DNA of 64,000 nt from Azadirachta indica (lineage: Eukaryota > Streptophyta > Magnoliopsida > Sapindales > Meliaceae), in the NCBI GenBank assembly GCA_022749755.1, contig CM040453.1, positions 8,640,102 through 8,704,101 of the forward strand, read 5' to 3'. The notes under the pieces are model-generated. The model was not told the DNA's origin. It saw only the letters and a list, made by a program, of their open reading frames with translations, and searched no databases. Below are positions 36,401 to 46,232 of the stretch, in pieces. A program made the position numbers and the translations under genes. Positions within the stretch are counted from its first letter, which is position 1, and each line of letters starts with the position of its first letter.

Positions 36401-36760
36401 CCGGTGTCCCAATTCGAGTTCGAGGTCAGAGATTGGGACGACGTTGAGATTGTCAATGTAAAGGAGAAGAAATGTAGTTGTAGATACTTTGATGTTCAAC
36501 AGCTACCTTATTCTCATGCTCTTGCTGCCTGTAAACATATTTGACTTTCACACAATTCATTGTGGTCGCACTACTATACCAACCACTTGCAAGTTACGGC
36601 ATATGTGGAGCCCATTCACTCTCCAGGCAATGACATAGATTAGGTTGTTTCACTTGATATCAGGGAACGTGTTGTTAAGCCATCAAGACAGCGTTTGTCT
36701 GCAAGTTGTCTTAAAAAACAATGTATTCCATATTCCAGAGAAGATGTGGTTACTAGAAGA
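33405..36760 (+). pseudogene. mudrA-type MULE transposase, degraded
   Basis: The frame starts at an ATG at 33405 (MAGQVMIVTRFRG) and continues past a stop into an N-terminal PB1-like region (33492-33704). After an insertion (34008-34872), the DNA-binding region (35144-35340: ALKNHFQFRVFKSD, CKWRVCA) and the DDE domain follow: IDGIFLKSKYQETLIVAVAQD with the first catalytic Asp, then FPVAFGIIDSEND with the second acidic site (35690-35827). At 36191-36544 come NIAESIN and a SWIM-type zinc finger. The finger reads CSCRYFDVQQLPYSHALAAC, with Tyr in place of the usual Cys before SHA. A zinc-knuckle tail may follow near 36700. Several in-frame stops make it non-functional. Intact members have about 700-900 residues. 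Confidence 0.85.
34008..34872 (+). mobile_element. Retroelement-like insertion in mudrA bracketed by 29-bp direct repeats
   Basis: The insertion lies between TGATTTCAGGAAGG... (34008-34036) and TGATATCAGGAAGG... (34844-34872), copies that agree at 26 of 29 positions. Its left part encodes, in one frame, a SGPITRARAKTLESALNGL peptide typical of a gag-associated region in certain plant LTR retroelements. The right part is AT-rich with TATAAAAAGG (near 34540) and a GTTTCGTTATTATATTCGGTG block that looks LTR-like. The family is inferred; I could not define LTR ends. Confidence 0.55.
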
Positions 36761-37439
36761 TGCAGCCGTTATTTATGAGTTGGCCACAATTGCGCTACAT
36801 ACAAAAATCTTATTCCACTCAATTCGGCTAAGTAATTGTGTACTTTGTTCTTCATTACTTTGTATTATTTATTTTGTATTAGTTTATGTTAGTGTTTGGT
36901 TTGTTTGTTTATTTAAATGAACTACTTTATTTGATATTTAATGATTATCCATCTCGTACTTCAAATGTTTGTACAACTGATGTATCCTGATTGTATAACT
37001 ATTTTTCGTAATATTGTGTGTGTGATAAAAAATAAAAAAAAAGGAACAAATAAGCAAGATATCTAGATGTTTAATATCCCTTTGCAATATTCATATAATA
37101 TATCGTAGTTGAGGTTTCATGACACTCAACTAATGTCTTAAAATTCAATAACGATACTTTAAATATTCCAATACCGTCTTATTATTATACAACGGTTACA
37201 TTAAATTAATAATTGGCATGAATATGCAAGCGAAATGTAGATTTTAAGGCTTATTTGCATGTTAAGTAACGATCATAAATGTTATGTAATGGTTAAAAAA
37301 AAAAGAGCAAATAATCAAATCGATCAATAAATACCACTGAAAATCATATTCGTACATGTGAATAAATAAAAATAGTAAATGAAAAAACTATGACAATTGT
37401 CCCGTCTATAAGTCCATGGCGATTCTCAATCATATACTA
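36761..37439. other. Spacer between the two convergent MULE genes
   Basis: No motif of either gene is seen. The segment is AT-rich and probably held the 3' untranslated parts of both transcripts. Confidence 0.5.
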
Positions 37440-40400
37440 GGTCTATCTTCGAGGCCAAAATCAAATGGAATACATAGTTCTATGTAATGTATACATAGAA
37501 TTAAAAATCCCACAATCTTTGGAATTAGGTCCTTATCAAGTGATGCCCTGAGTCAATCGATGGTAAGTGAATGGGTCCAAGTTGTCAACTACGTCACTTC
37601 GATGATCATAAAAGCTGATCTGATCCAGAAGATGGGGCAAAAGAGAACATAATGGCCGAAGGGTAGTATCCATCTCAACATCAAAGTGAGCATTAGGGGC
37701 TGAATCGTAGATGTGGATATGCCTATCTACCAAAGAAATCTCCGCTGCCACCCAGTGATCGCTGCCAACATGTACAGGCATATAAATATGTCTACCAAAA
37801 TTCAATCCCTATACAGATGATTTCTCCTACCCATCACAAATTACTCAACGTCGCTATTAGGGTAGAAGGTCCCCTCACCTAATTCACCACTCAAGTACCC
37901 ATCATATGTTATATGGAGCATAGACTGAAAGAGAAAAAAACAAACGATCAAAGTCAAGTTACTAATAAAGAACTGATAGTCGACAAAATGTAAAAAAATA
38001 TTTTCTTCAAGGCCTTTTGTAACTCACCATTAGATGTGGGGATACTATAGTCTAATGCTGTGGAACTCGATCTCTGCAAACAAGTTGCCAGTGTGTAAGC
38101 ATATCGATATATTTTGTAATATGTTGCGTAAGTGACATGTCAAGGAAAACAGATGGACGTCGTTAGTTGCCTTCGTTCATACAACTTAAAAATTAAAAAA
38201 TAAAAAATCAAATTACAGTTGCTAAAATAACTTACACTATCCTCAAGTCAGTGACCAGCTTCAAAGATAGTCCGAAGTCAGTCAAGAGAAATTGTGACAA
38301 TCTTAGACTCAATGCACGACTTCAGAGTTGAAATCCATTGCAAAAAACGCTCGTATACCTTATCAAGGATTGTTGCGCGGGGCTGAAATTAGTACTCAGA
38401 CTCGTAATAAGGCCTAACCCTCATGTTGGACAATCGACACCTCCGCAAAATTAACATTCAAAATTCGAGAGGACTTAGACTTCGAGATCGGGGAGGGTCT
38501 AAGAATAATGCGAACACTCAAATCCTCATGAGCTTGGACTTGAAAATAAAGAGAAGTATGTAGAAATTCAATCAATGAAAAAAAACATGGAAAGAGTTCC
38601 TCTAGTAAATTCAACATTTCCTCAAACATACACATGCATTTCCATTACTATAACTAACACTTCAATATCAATTGGGCCTCACAAGACTTACCATCAACCA
38701 AACAAATGTAGTAATGGATTTATTACTGTCATGTATATTATCATGTAAATAACAAACCAGCCAAGTTGGACTTCGAAAAGAATACCTATGGATCGGGCTG
38801 AAGTAGACAGCGAACATCCTCAATCAACTGTCGTAGTGCATCTTGTACTGTTGCGAGACATTATCCTGCCTACGACTAAAAGCATCAAAATTAGCACGTA
38901 ATGAGGACAATTGTGCAATGTCCTAAGCAAGTTGAGGTCCTTGGTCTGGAGAGGCAGCGAAGTGAACGTCATCATGTGATGGCGATTCGTCATCTGCAAA
39001 TTGGGCCCTCTCTTCATTGAGCGAGAACTGTAGTTGTGCCTCCATCTTTCTACGGCCATGGTGAGGTTGTAGGCGTTGCAAGTGTTAATATGAACAAAAG
39101 GGTTAATACATCAAATTAGAAAATTTAATGCCACAAAAAGTTTTTACAATTGAAGTTCTTGAAATTTTAATAATATATATCATACATTCTTCTGTCTCAC
39201 TGGTGGCGGTAATGATGCCACAGTGGAGAGGGCAACATGCGCGGCAGGTGTCTAAAAGTCTGCAGTATCGGCATCGTGAGGCCTTAAGCCGTGCTTATCA
39301 AGTATAAGTGTATCCTCATTGTGATCCTATGACATGGGCTTCTCCTCATCGTCTTCTATGGGTGCATCTGTAAACGATGCATCTTTAGTCATCTCGAGCA
39401 CACGCTCAACATATAGTAACGCCTACTCCTCAGTTGTAGGCTTTAACAATTGTAATACAATAAAAGCCTGTCTCACAATAAACATATGTCAATTTAAAAG
39501 TACCAATATTTTAATCCTATATGCATATAACATTCATATATAAATTAATAATAATAATAATAAAATAATAATATGCACTTTGTACTTACTGCTTTTACCC
39601 CGAATATATATGTCTTCACGTTTTTCGTTCGAACATTCATAGAATTTGAACGCCACTTCAATATACGTGGCAACCGGTTGTTAATACATATCCTAAACTC
39701 TAGACTTGTAGTCGAAATGCCTTCGTGCATCCACACATACAAACAATACAAGTCAATTAATTTAGTCATGGCATTTAAAATATATCATTAAATAGAAAAA
39801 AAAAAGTAGTCGATTGACTAAGTAGAAACAACGTCGTAGTACCTGAAAGGCTATCGGAAGACCCTCTAGGTTATACCAATTAACATATGTCTTCCCTTAG
39901 CTTTTGCCTTTTTCGACTTCTTCGTAAATGTGCCACCTGTTTAAGAGTAATAATACGACTCAAACACCGATAGGTGTATGACTAAGCAAGGAAACCCCAT
40001 GGAAATTGATTAAATTCATTAAGATCGTCTGTAATCCTTAGTAGTCAGGTATCAGAGGTGTATCTACTACCACGCCCTATCAATATATGCTCGATAAGGT
40101 AGTACAAGGACAATTTAACCGCATCAATGTCCAACATCTGATTCATGTCTAGCCTCTTATAAACCTCCTCTACCATATACAAGGGCATGGATGTAGCCCT
40201 TCCAAAATATTTCTTCCTGAGTCGATCACTCTTTGAAACAACCTCAGGAAATGGTCCAAACCTCAAACTTGTGACCAACGCGAATTCAACACACGAAAAC
40301 CACATGGTAATATTCCTTACAACGTACCACAACTCTTGTTCAGGGCCTTCAGTCTCAACCTCGTGCATAATCATTTTATGTACAAGGTTCCTAAAAAACT

Positions 40401-40578
40401 TAAGATCTAGATCAATGTCTTAAAAATGACCCAAGCAAGTCTGTCTAAATAATTGCCGCTGCCTAAGTGTAGGCTTCTCCCGGATCACTCTAAGATCACG
40501 AACGTGAGATAGCGATGTCACCACAGCTTGAAAGTGGTCTGCCTTCTTCGTCTTCAAGTTTCTGGACACTGTGACCAT
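37440..40578 (-). pseudogene. DUF1985-Ulp1 (C48 SUMO protease-like) transposon gene, degraded
   Basis: The minus-strand frame starts MVTVSRNLKTKK at 40578 and, past one stop at 40424-40426, enters a DUF1985 domain (40374-40045: ELWYVVRNITMWFS, EFALVTSLRFGPFPEV, KKYFGRA). The middle part (40040-37810) is unclear; it may contain introns or decay. The C-terminal Ulp1 fold (37805-37450) has IYMPVHVGSDHWVA with the catalytic His, HIHIYDSAPN with the catalytic Asp, and SKDCGIF with the catalytic Cys codon at 37512-37514. Two adjacent stops (about 37530-37535) separate the Asp and Cys motifs. Ulp1 proteases cleave SUMO; transposon copies have an unknown role. Confidence 0.8.
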
Positions 40579-40821
40579 ATTGCTTGCATGCATGCAAAAT
40601 TCATAAGCATTTAAACACGTATTAGTACATATATATATGTCTAATAAATCAAAAATTGATTATTATTATTATTTATTTATTTACTTTCTTTAAAATGTTC
40701 CATTTAACTAACAAAAATGCTTAACACAAGAACTAGCTCGAAATTAAACATTCGAGCATGTAAATTCGGAAGCAAAAGTAGAACCTTTGCTGGAAACCTT
40801 ATGCTCGAAACTCTTGTGCTG

Positions 40822-40905
40822 GAAACCATTGTGGTTTTGAGCAAGAAGGTTTCGAGCACAAGAAAAGGTGCTCAAAACCTTCTTGCTTGAAACCACAATG
40901 GTTTC
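40822..40905. repeat. Near-perfect hairpin, 38-bp stem with 8-base loop
   Basis: The left arm (40822-40859) and right arm (40868-40905) are complementary at 35 of 38 positions. Two of the three mismatches would be G:U pairs in plus-strand RNA. Both arms contain the GCTCGAAA/TTTCGAGC-like motif. The hairpin lies 244 bp upstream of the start of the Ulp1-like gene and 218 bp inside the right inverted repeat. Confidence 0.9.
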
Positions 40906-41122
40906 AAGCGATCAAGAACACTTTTGATGTCTTGTATCTTATAAAAATCGAAAAAAGTCGAAGAAGGATGCTCGATTGTCCATTGTATTTGCTCGAAACG
41001 TTTCTCACTAAGGTTGTACAAATGCAAAGGTTGCTCGAGACTATGGCTTTCGGTTTTGTTTGAGAGAAAGAAAGGAAAAAAATAGGTATAAGGGCGTTTC
41101 CGTCAAGTATGTGTAATTTAGA

Positions 41123-41177
41123 CATTTTTAAATGAAATTTTGTTGGAGGGTAATTTTCAAAAATTTGAGTTTAAACG
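41123..41177. repeat. Right terminal inverted repeat of the MULE
   Basis: This is the reverse-complement partner of 32946-33001. The outer boundary at 41177 is where similarity to the left end stops. Confidence 0.8.
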
Positions 41178-41181
41178 AAGC

Positions 41182-41319
41182 ACCAAGCTTGTGCAAAAAA
41201 GAAAAAAAAATTAATAATACAATAAATATTTCCTATGTAAATTATATCTTATTTTATTTATTTGATAGACAAAAGGGTTTAATTACATATTTTTTTAAAT
41301 TTAATTAAATAAAAAATAC
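41182..41319. repeat. Right copy of the ~140-bp direct repeat flanking the MULE
   Basis: It pairs in direct orientation with 32803-32943. It begins four bases outside the right inverted repeat with ACCAAGCTTGTGC, shares AATAAATATTTCC, ATGTAAATTATAT and TTTTATTTATTTGATAGACA, and ends in AAAAAATAC. Confidence 0.8.
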
Positions 41320-43921
41320 TCAATAAAGTTTGAGAAAAATTATCACCTTAATTATTTACTTATGTATAGTGAAAGTCTTTTAATTTAAATTTTTATTTTA
41401 AAATGGTTTTTAAATTTTTATGTATGATTTTATATAAACTTTGTTCTATGATGAATTTAAGAATAACAAAAATGATTGGTATTTTTATTTAATAAAATTG
41501 TTTTTCCTTTATAAAAATATTTATTTCAATTTATCTTGGTATTTAGGTTAAGTTGTTTGCTTAACATGATGAATTAATTAGTTGACCTTACATAGGTTGG
41601 TACATTAGCTAATTCTCAACATAATCTTTTCCTTGATAATGCAAGTCTTGTATTAGGTTTTAACCCAGATTTTTTTTGGTATAATATTGTTTTAATCATT
41701 ACCCGTTTATAAAAAAAAAAAATACATCAAACTCAAAAGTTTTGAAAAGTCAAAACAAAATTTTGACTTTTTAGCCCAATAAAAATTTGTTGTTACCAAA
41801 TGGATTATATTTTATAATATCGAATGTAGTAGAAGATAGAGTTCTTCAACATAAATTTATATCAAAAATGGAGAATCCTCCTTTAGGCATGAGCGAGCAA
41901 CACGTTTTATTGTTTGTACATTTTTATGGTTCAATAGAAGGAATAAACACCTTTTCTTAATTGCTTTCCTTATTGAAGAAATAAAAAGAAAATAAAAATT
42001 ATAAAGTAAAATATATAAATTAATGGAAAATACAAAATTGGAATGAATCCCATGATAAAAGAGAAGGGGGGTCTTACAGGTTGTATTTATGCCCAAAATG
42101 GAATTTTCTATAGGACCCACACGTAATAATTTTGGGACACAAATTGAACCATGAAATGTGCTTCGTTCGTGATTAATTAATTTTAATGTGTTTATGATCA
42201 ACAAAGATTATGGAGAACCATGTTCTCTCCTTTTTTTTTTTTTTAATTTTCTTTTTTCTCTTTGGCCTTTTCTTTATTATGGGAAATATTGTTTTAGTGG
42301 GAAAAAAAATGAAATCTCAATTAAAAAAAAAGTATTTTATTTTTTTAGCCTCAAATTGTGTGATTGAAGGCAATCATACATAATGAAAATTGGTTTGTTT
42401 TGCAATGGGAATATCTTTTTTCTTTTTTAAAAAATAAACAATTGGTTAATTTTATATGTGATAAAATATCAACTAGCATTGGTATTAATTATTAAAAAAA
42501 AAAAAGAAAACAAAAGAAGATCATGTAGCATTATCCCTTTGAAAAAGGTAGCTAATTTAGCCTTTCTAAGCTTTGAATGTTGGCTTTGGTTGCCATAATA
42601 GCACTTTCTCTTTTAGGGTTTAAAGTAACACATTACCATTTTGTACCAACATGTTGGCTTAAAGCACTATTAGCGATTATGAAACAAGAGGCAATGTTGC
42701 CGAATCAAAATCTAGAGCTTTGCAAATATATTAGTTTCACATAGAACTCTAATCTTAATTATTATCGATTTTTGTGTTGTTTTCTAATTCTAACTACAAT
42801 CTCAATTTTATAAATGGTATTGTATCCTTTAACCCAAATGGGCCTTCAGTTTACAATGAAATCCAATAATTGTATTGGATACCAACATGGCCCATCCATT
42901 TGAGCTTTTCAATAACCACTTCAATTCCTAACCCAAATGTCACCCACATAAAACAAAAAATAAAACTTGAAATATTTAAAATTTAAATCAAGTATAAGCA
43001 TTTATATCAATAATAATTATGTTCAAGATAAGTAAGATTTTATTAGATAAACGTATTGTTAAGATAGTACACCTGTTTTACCTAAAATTTTTTCTTTTCT
43101 CTAATATATGAGTTTAGATTTGAACTAATTAGAATTTACATATTTTCGTTATATTATAAATATGTAAATGTGAACATTAGGAAAGAAAATTCAAATGATA
43201 CAAAGGAAGAAATGAAGAAAATTTTTGATATTCAAAAAGTTATTTTTGTCAATCAAAATGTAAGAGTAATGCTACATGTCCATATTTTAATCCAGAATAC
43301 ATATATTAAATAATATGGTATTCAATTCATCGAGTCTGTGATGAAATTGGTATAATAAATAATATTAAAATTTTAAAACTAAATTATTCATTTGATGACT
43401 ATCACATTATTTAAATAATTAAATTTGATAAAAAAATTACCATGAATAATATAATATAATATTACTTCGAGATGCAATACCACATGAGAGTTTGGTACTA
43501 CATCTAATGAAGAGAAGAAGAGAAAATTTGAAAATCAATTATGAGAAGTTTAATTTGTTAATTGTTTTTTATAAACGATCCCCATGCTTTTGTCGAAACA
43601 TACGTTATGTTTGTTAATACTACATTAAAATTAATTAAAGTAATATATTAAATCAATTAACCCCATGCTTATCTTAAATGAAGCCCAAACAAAAAATTTA
43701 AACGGATCCTAACGGTCACTTTTTCAATCATCATCCCATCTGATTCCTCAGATTCCCTTGACCGTTCTGTTTTACTTACCCCCCTGCATTCAGTTCCAAC
43801 TTAACTTCCATCCTTTCTTCCTCTCTCTCTCTCTCTCTCTCTAAGGAAAAGCGCTTCTTTTCTTGCGGCTTGAAGATAAAAAGTACTTTTATATTGAAGT
43901 CAAAATAAACATTGGCTCATA
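41320..43921. other. Intergenic DNA and JASON-like promoter region
   Basis: No gene is supported over 2.6 kb of AT-rich DNA. The last 200 bases are richer in G+C and contain a (CT)n tract at about 43820-43842, likely in the 5' leader of the gene that starts at 43922. Confidence 0.55.
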
Positions 43922-45805
43922 ATGGTGTGCTTTTTTGCATGTTTTGGTGCTTGTAAGCATCGGAAGCGCCGGCATTTGGTGAATGCAACTCACCCTGAAC
44001 ACCGGGTAAGTCTATTAGTTCTCAGTTTGATGGATTGTTCATGGGGTTTCTAAGTTTTTCTTTGGTATGAGTGTTTTTTCTTTTAGAGAAAATAACCAGT
44101 TCAATGAAATTTATTGCAGGGAAATGAAGTTGCTGAAGCTCTGCAATTGGTTGAAGCGACGAAGCAAGAAGTCACAGACACTGGAAAACCCATTGCAGAT
44201 TTAAAGTGCGACATCCTTTCTGTCTAGCAGTTTAAATTCTGTGTTTCTCTTATTCTCTAGTACCCTTTATTTTTCTTCTGGGTTTTGAGGAATTTCTTAT
44301 TTCATTGGTTTCTGGATTTGAAGTTAATTTTATCATGAGTTGCATGTGTCGTATAATTATTTTCCTTTTCTTTTGGGTGAATGTTTATATTTTTGTTTAA
44401 TTTTGTTTATATATATGTATATATATATATACATATATATAATTTTGGGTGTATTTGCATATGTAGAGAGAAGGTTGAAGAAGAACCATCGAGTTGCAAT
44501 ACTATAAAGAAAGTCGCTTTTGATTTAAATGTCAAGGTCCAGGAAGAGGAAGTCATTCATAATCTGGTGGAAAGCAATGAGAAGAAAGAGTGTGAGGATG
44601 ACTTGGGCAAAAATAATGAGGAAGAGAGTGATGATTTGGTGAAAATCAAGGAGGAGAAAGAAGGTGATGATTTGATGAAGACCAATGAGAATATTAATAT
44701 AGAAAGGGAAAAGGAAGAAAAGACAACAAAAGCAGCCAAGCTAGTTTCTGATGCCAATGCCGTTACCCCAAATGTTATATCCTATATTCCAAACCATAGA
44801 TACCAAAATTGTGCAACTAATGAAGATGATGAGGATTTGGACTTGGAAGGAAGTGATTTAAACCATGACATTGGCAATGATGATGTGGGTAGTGATGAGC
44901 AGATGTTCGTTCCAGAAGAGTCTTCAGATTCATTGTTTTCCTTGTCAATTGAGTCCAGAAAACAAGTTTGTGAAGTTGAATTGGGGGAAAAGGAGGTTAA
45001 TAGTCCAATGCCTAAATGTGGTGGTGGTGCTAATAAGGAAGTCGAGGAAATTGGGTTTAATGGAAATGCTAGAGATAGGAGTCAGTATGTGCATTCTGTG
45101 CTGAACCCTGTAGAAAATCGTACCCAATGGAAAGCAGTTAAAGTAAGAGCAATACCACCATCAAAGTATCAAGAAAAGGAGAACATCAATATGAAGCAAG
45201 ATCTTGACATGCCCATTTGTCCAGAGCCTAATTTTAAGGTATCAAAACTGAATTCTAACAATAAGAAGGTTGTGGACGGGGAAACAGCTGTTGATACAAG
45301 CCTTTCGAGCTGGTTGGTTGAATCTGAAACAACACCAATGTCAAAGGCTAGTACTATTTCTGTTGGAAATTCACCACCCGAGAGTACAAATTCACCAAGA
45401 AATCATGGGGATAAGCTGATTTTAAGAGCTTTAACTGCCAAAGAGGTCAACCAATTATCTACATCTGCATCTGTTGTATCTCCAAGAGGGTCAAGGAGAC
45501 GCTGCAGTCCGAAGAAGCCTGAAATAGGTACGGTTGGCAGCTACTGGAGTCATATAGGGAAGATTGTAGATTCAGATTCAGGCTCTTCTAGCCAAGGAAT
45601 GCCAAAAACAAGAAGCATAAATAATGAGGTAAGACAGAAGTTAGGTTCAAGGATTTATCATCGATACATTAAACATGAATATACGTATGAATGATGTATT
45701 AGTCAATCTGCGTACTGATTAATTTTTTCTGTTGTGCAGGATGAGAAAATGAAATGGCATTCTACCCCATTGCAAGCAAGATTTGAGTCCTGGGTAGAGT
45801 TTTAG
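43922..45805 (+). CDS. JASON-like protein
   Basis: Four exons: 43922-44005, 44120-44205, 44467-45628 and 45740-45805, all GT-AG, giving 465 residues. The N-terminus MVCFFACFGACKHRKRRH (Cys/Phe-rich, then basic) is typical of the family. An acidic, Lys/Glu-rich middle follows, then NHRYQNC (about 167-172), RDRSQYVHSVLNPVEN (259-274), TQWKAVK, AVDTSLSSWLV (331-341), GTVGSYWSH (411-419) and KWHSTP (449-454). In Arabidopsis, JASON organises an organelle band in male meiosis II, and its loss gives unreduced pollen; paralogs are uncharacterised, so the role here is open. The C-terminus (ARFESWVEF) is shorter than the usual RLERAL-type end. A longer open frame beginning inside intron 2 at 44381 reflects a (TA)n tract and is not the start. 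Confidence 0.88.
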
Positions 45806-46232
45806 AGACACTCAAAAGTTGTGAAGATAATGCTCTTTTTGTTCTTTTTTCTTTTTTCTTTTTTCCCCTTTCTCTTTCCTCTGGTTCTCCTTAGTGTTTC
45901 TAGATGGGCATAAATGATGAATCAATGATCGGAATTAACAATGTAATATCATCGAGTGATTTTGATTTAAGAATAAATACGAATCCATTTAAAATTTGAT
46001 TTCGTGTATACAATCATTGTCTTGTTATGGCAGGGTCGTGCCAACAGAAATTGCATGTGGTTCCAAACGTAGCTTCAAAATGGGTTAAGGATTAAATCAA
46101 TAGTCCTGGCATATACAATATAGCCTAATTTATAAATCCTATGCTGCTTTATGTGCTTTTAATCACACTGCTCATGTCTTGGCATCTCTGCTTCTTCATT
46201 TGACTTGATTACTGAATTCGTCTATGAGGTTT
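45806..46232. other. Convergent intergenic region between JASON-like and PEX12
   Basis: Only about 430 bp separate the two stop codons, so both 3' UTRs must fit or overlap here. A T-rich tract (45836-45875) and AATAAATAC (45972) could belong to the JASON-like 3' UTR. No further gene is seen. Confidence 0.55.

Larger units (their letters stand above)
32946..41177. mobile_element. Mutator-like element carrying mudrA and DUF1985-Ulp1 genes
   Basis: The element of about 8.2 kb is bounded by terminal inverted repeats (left 32946-33001, right 41123-41177) that align over about 55 bp, including TCAAATTTTT, CCAACAAAATTTCATT and AAAAATG, with weaker similarity further in. Inside are a plus-strand mudrA-type transposase and a minus-strand DUF1985-Ulp1 gene, converging near 37 kb. 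MULEs carrying Ulp1-type protease genes are known in plants (for example Kaonashi elements in rice). Both genes have stops, so the copy is dead. A hairpin and repeated GCTCGAAA motifs sit near the right end, and a retroelement-like piece interrupts mudrA. Confidence 0.85.

Noticed and set aside
44381..44466. Extension of JASON-like exon 3 to an ATG at 44381
   Set aside because: The added residues are Ile/Tyr repeats from a (TA)n tract. The conserved N-terminus is encoded by exons 1 and 2, and an AG acceptor at 44466 restores the family sequence in frame.
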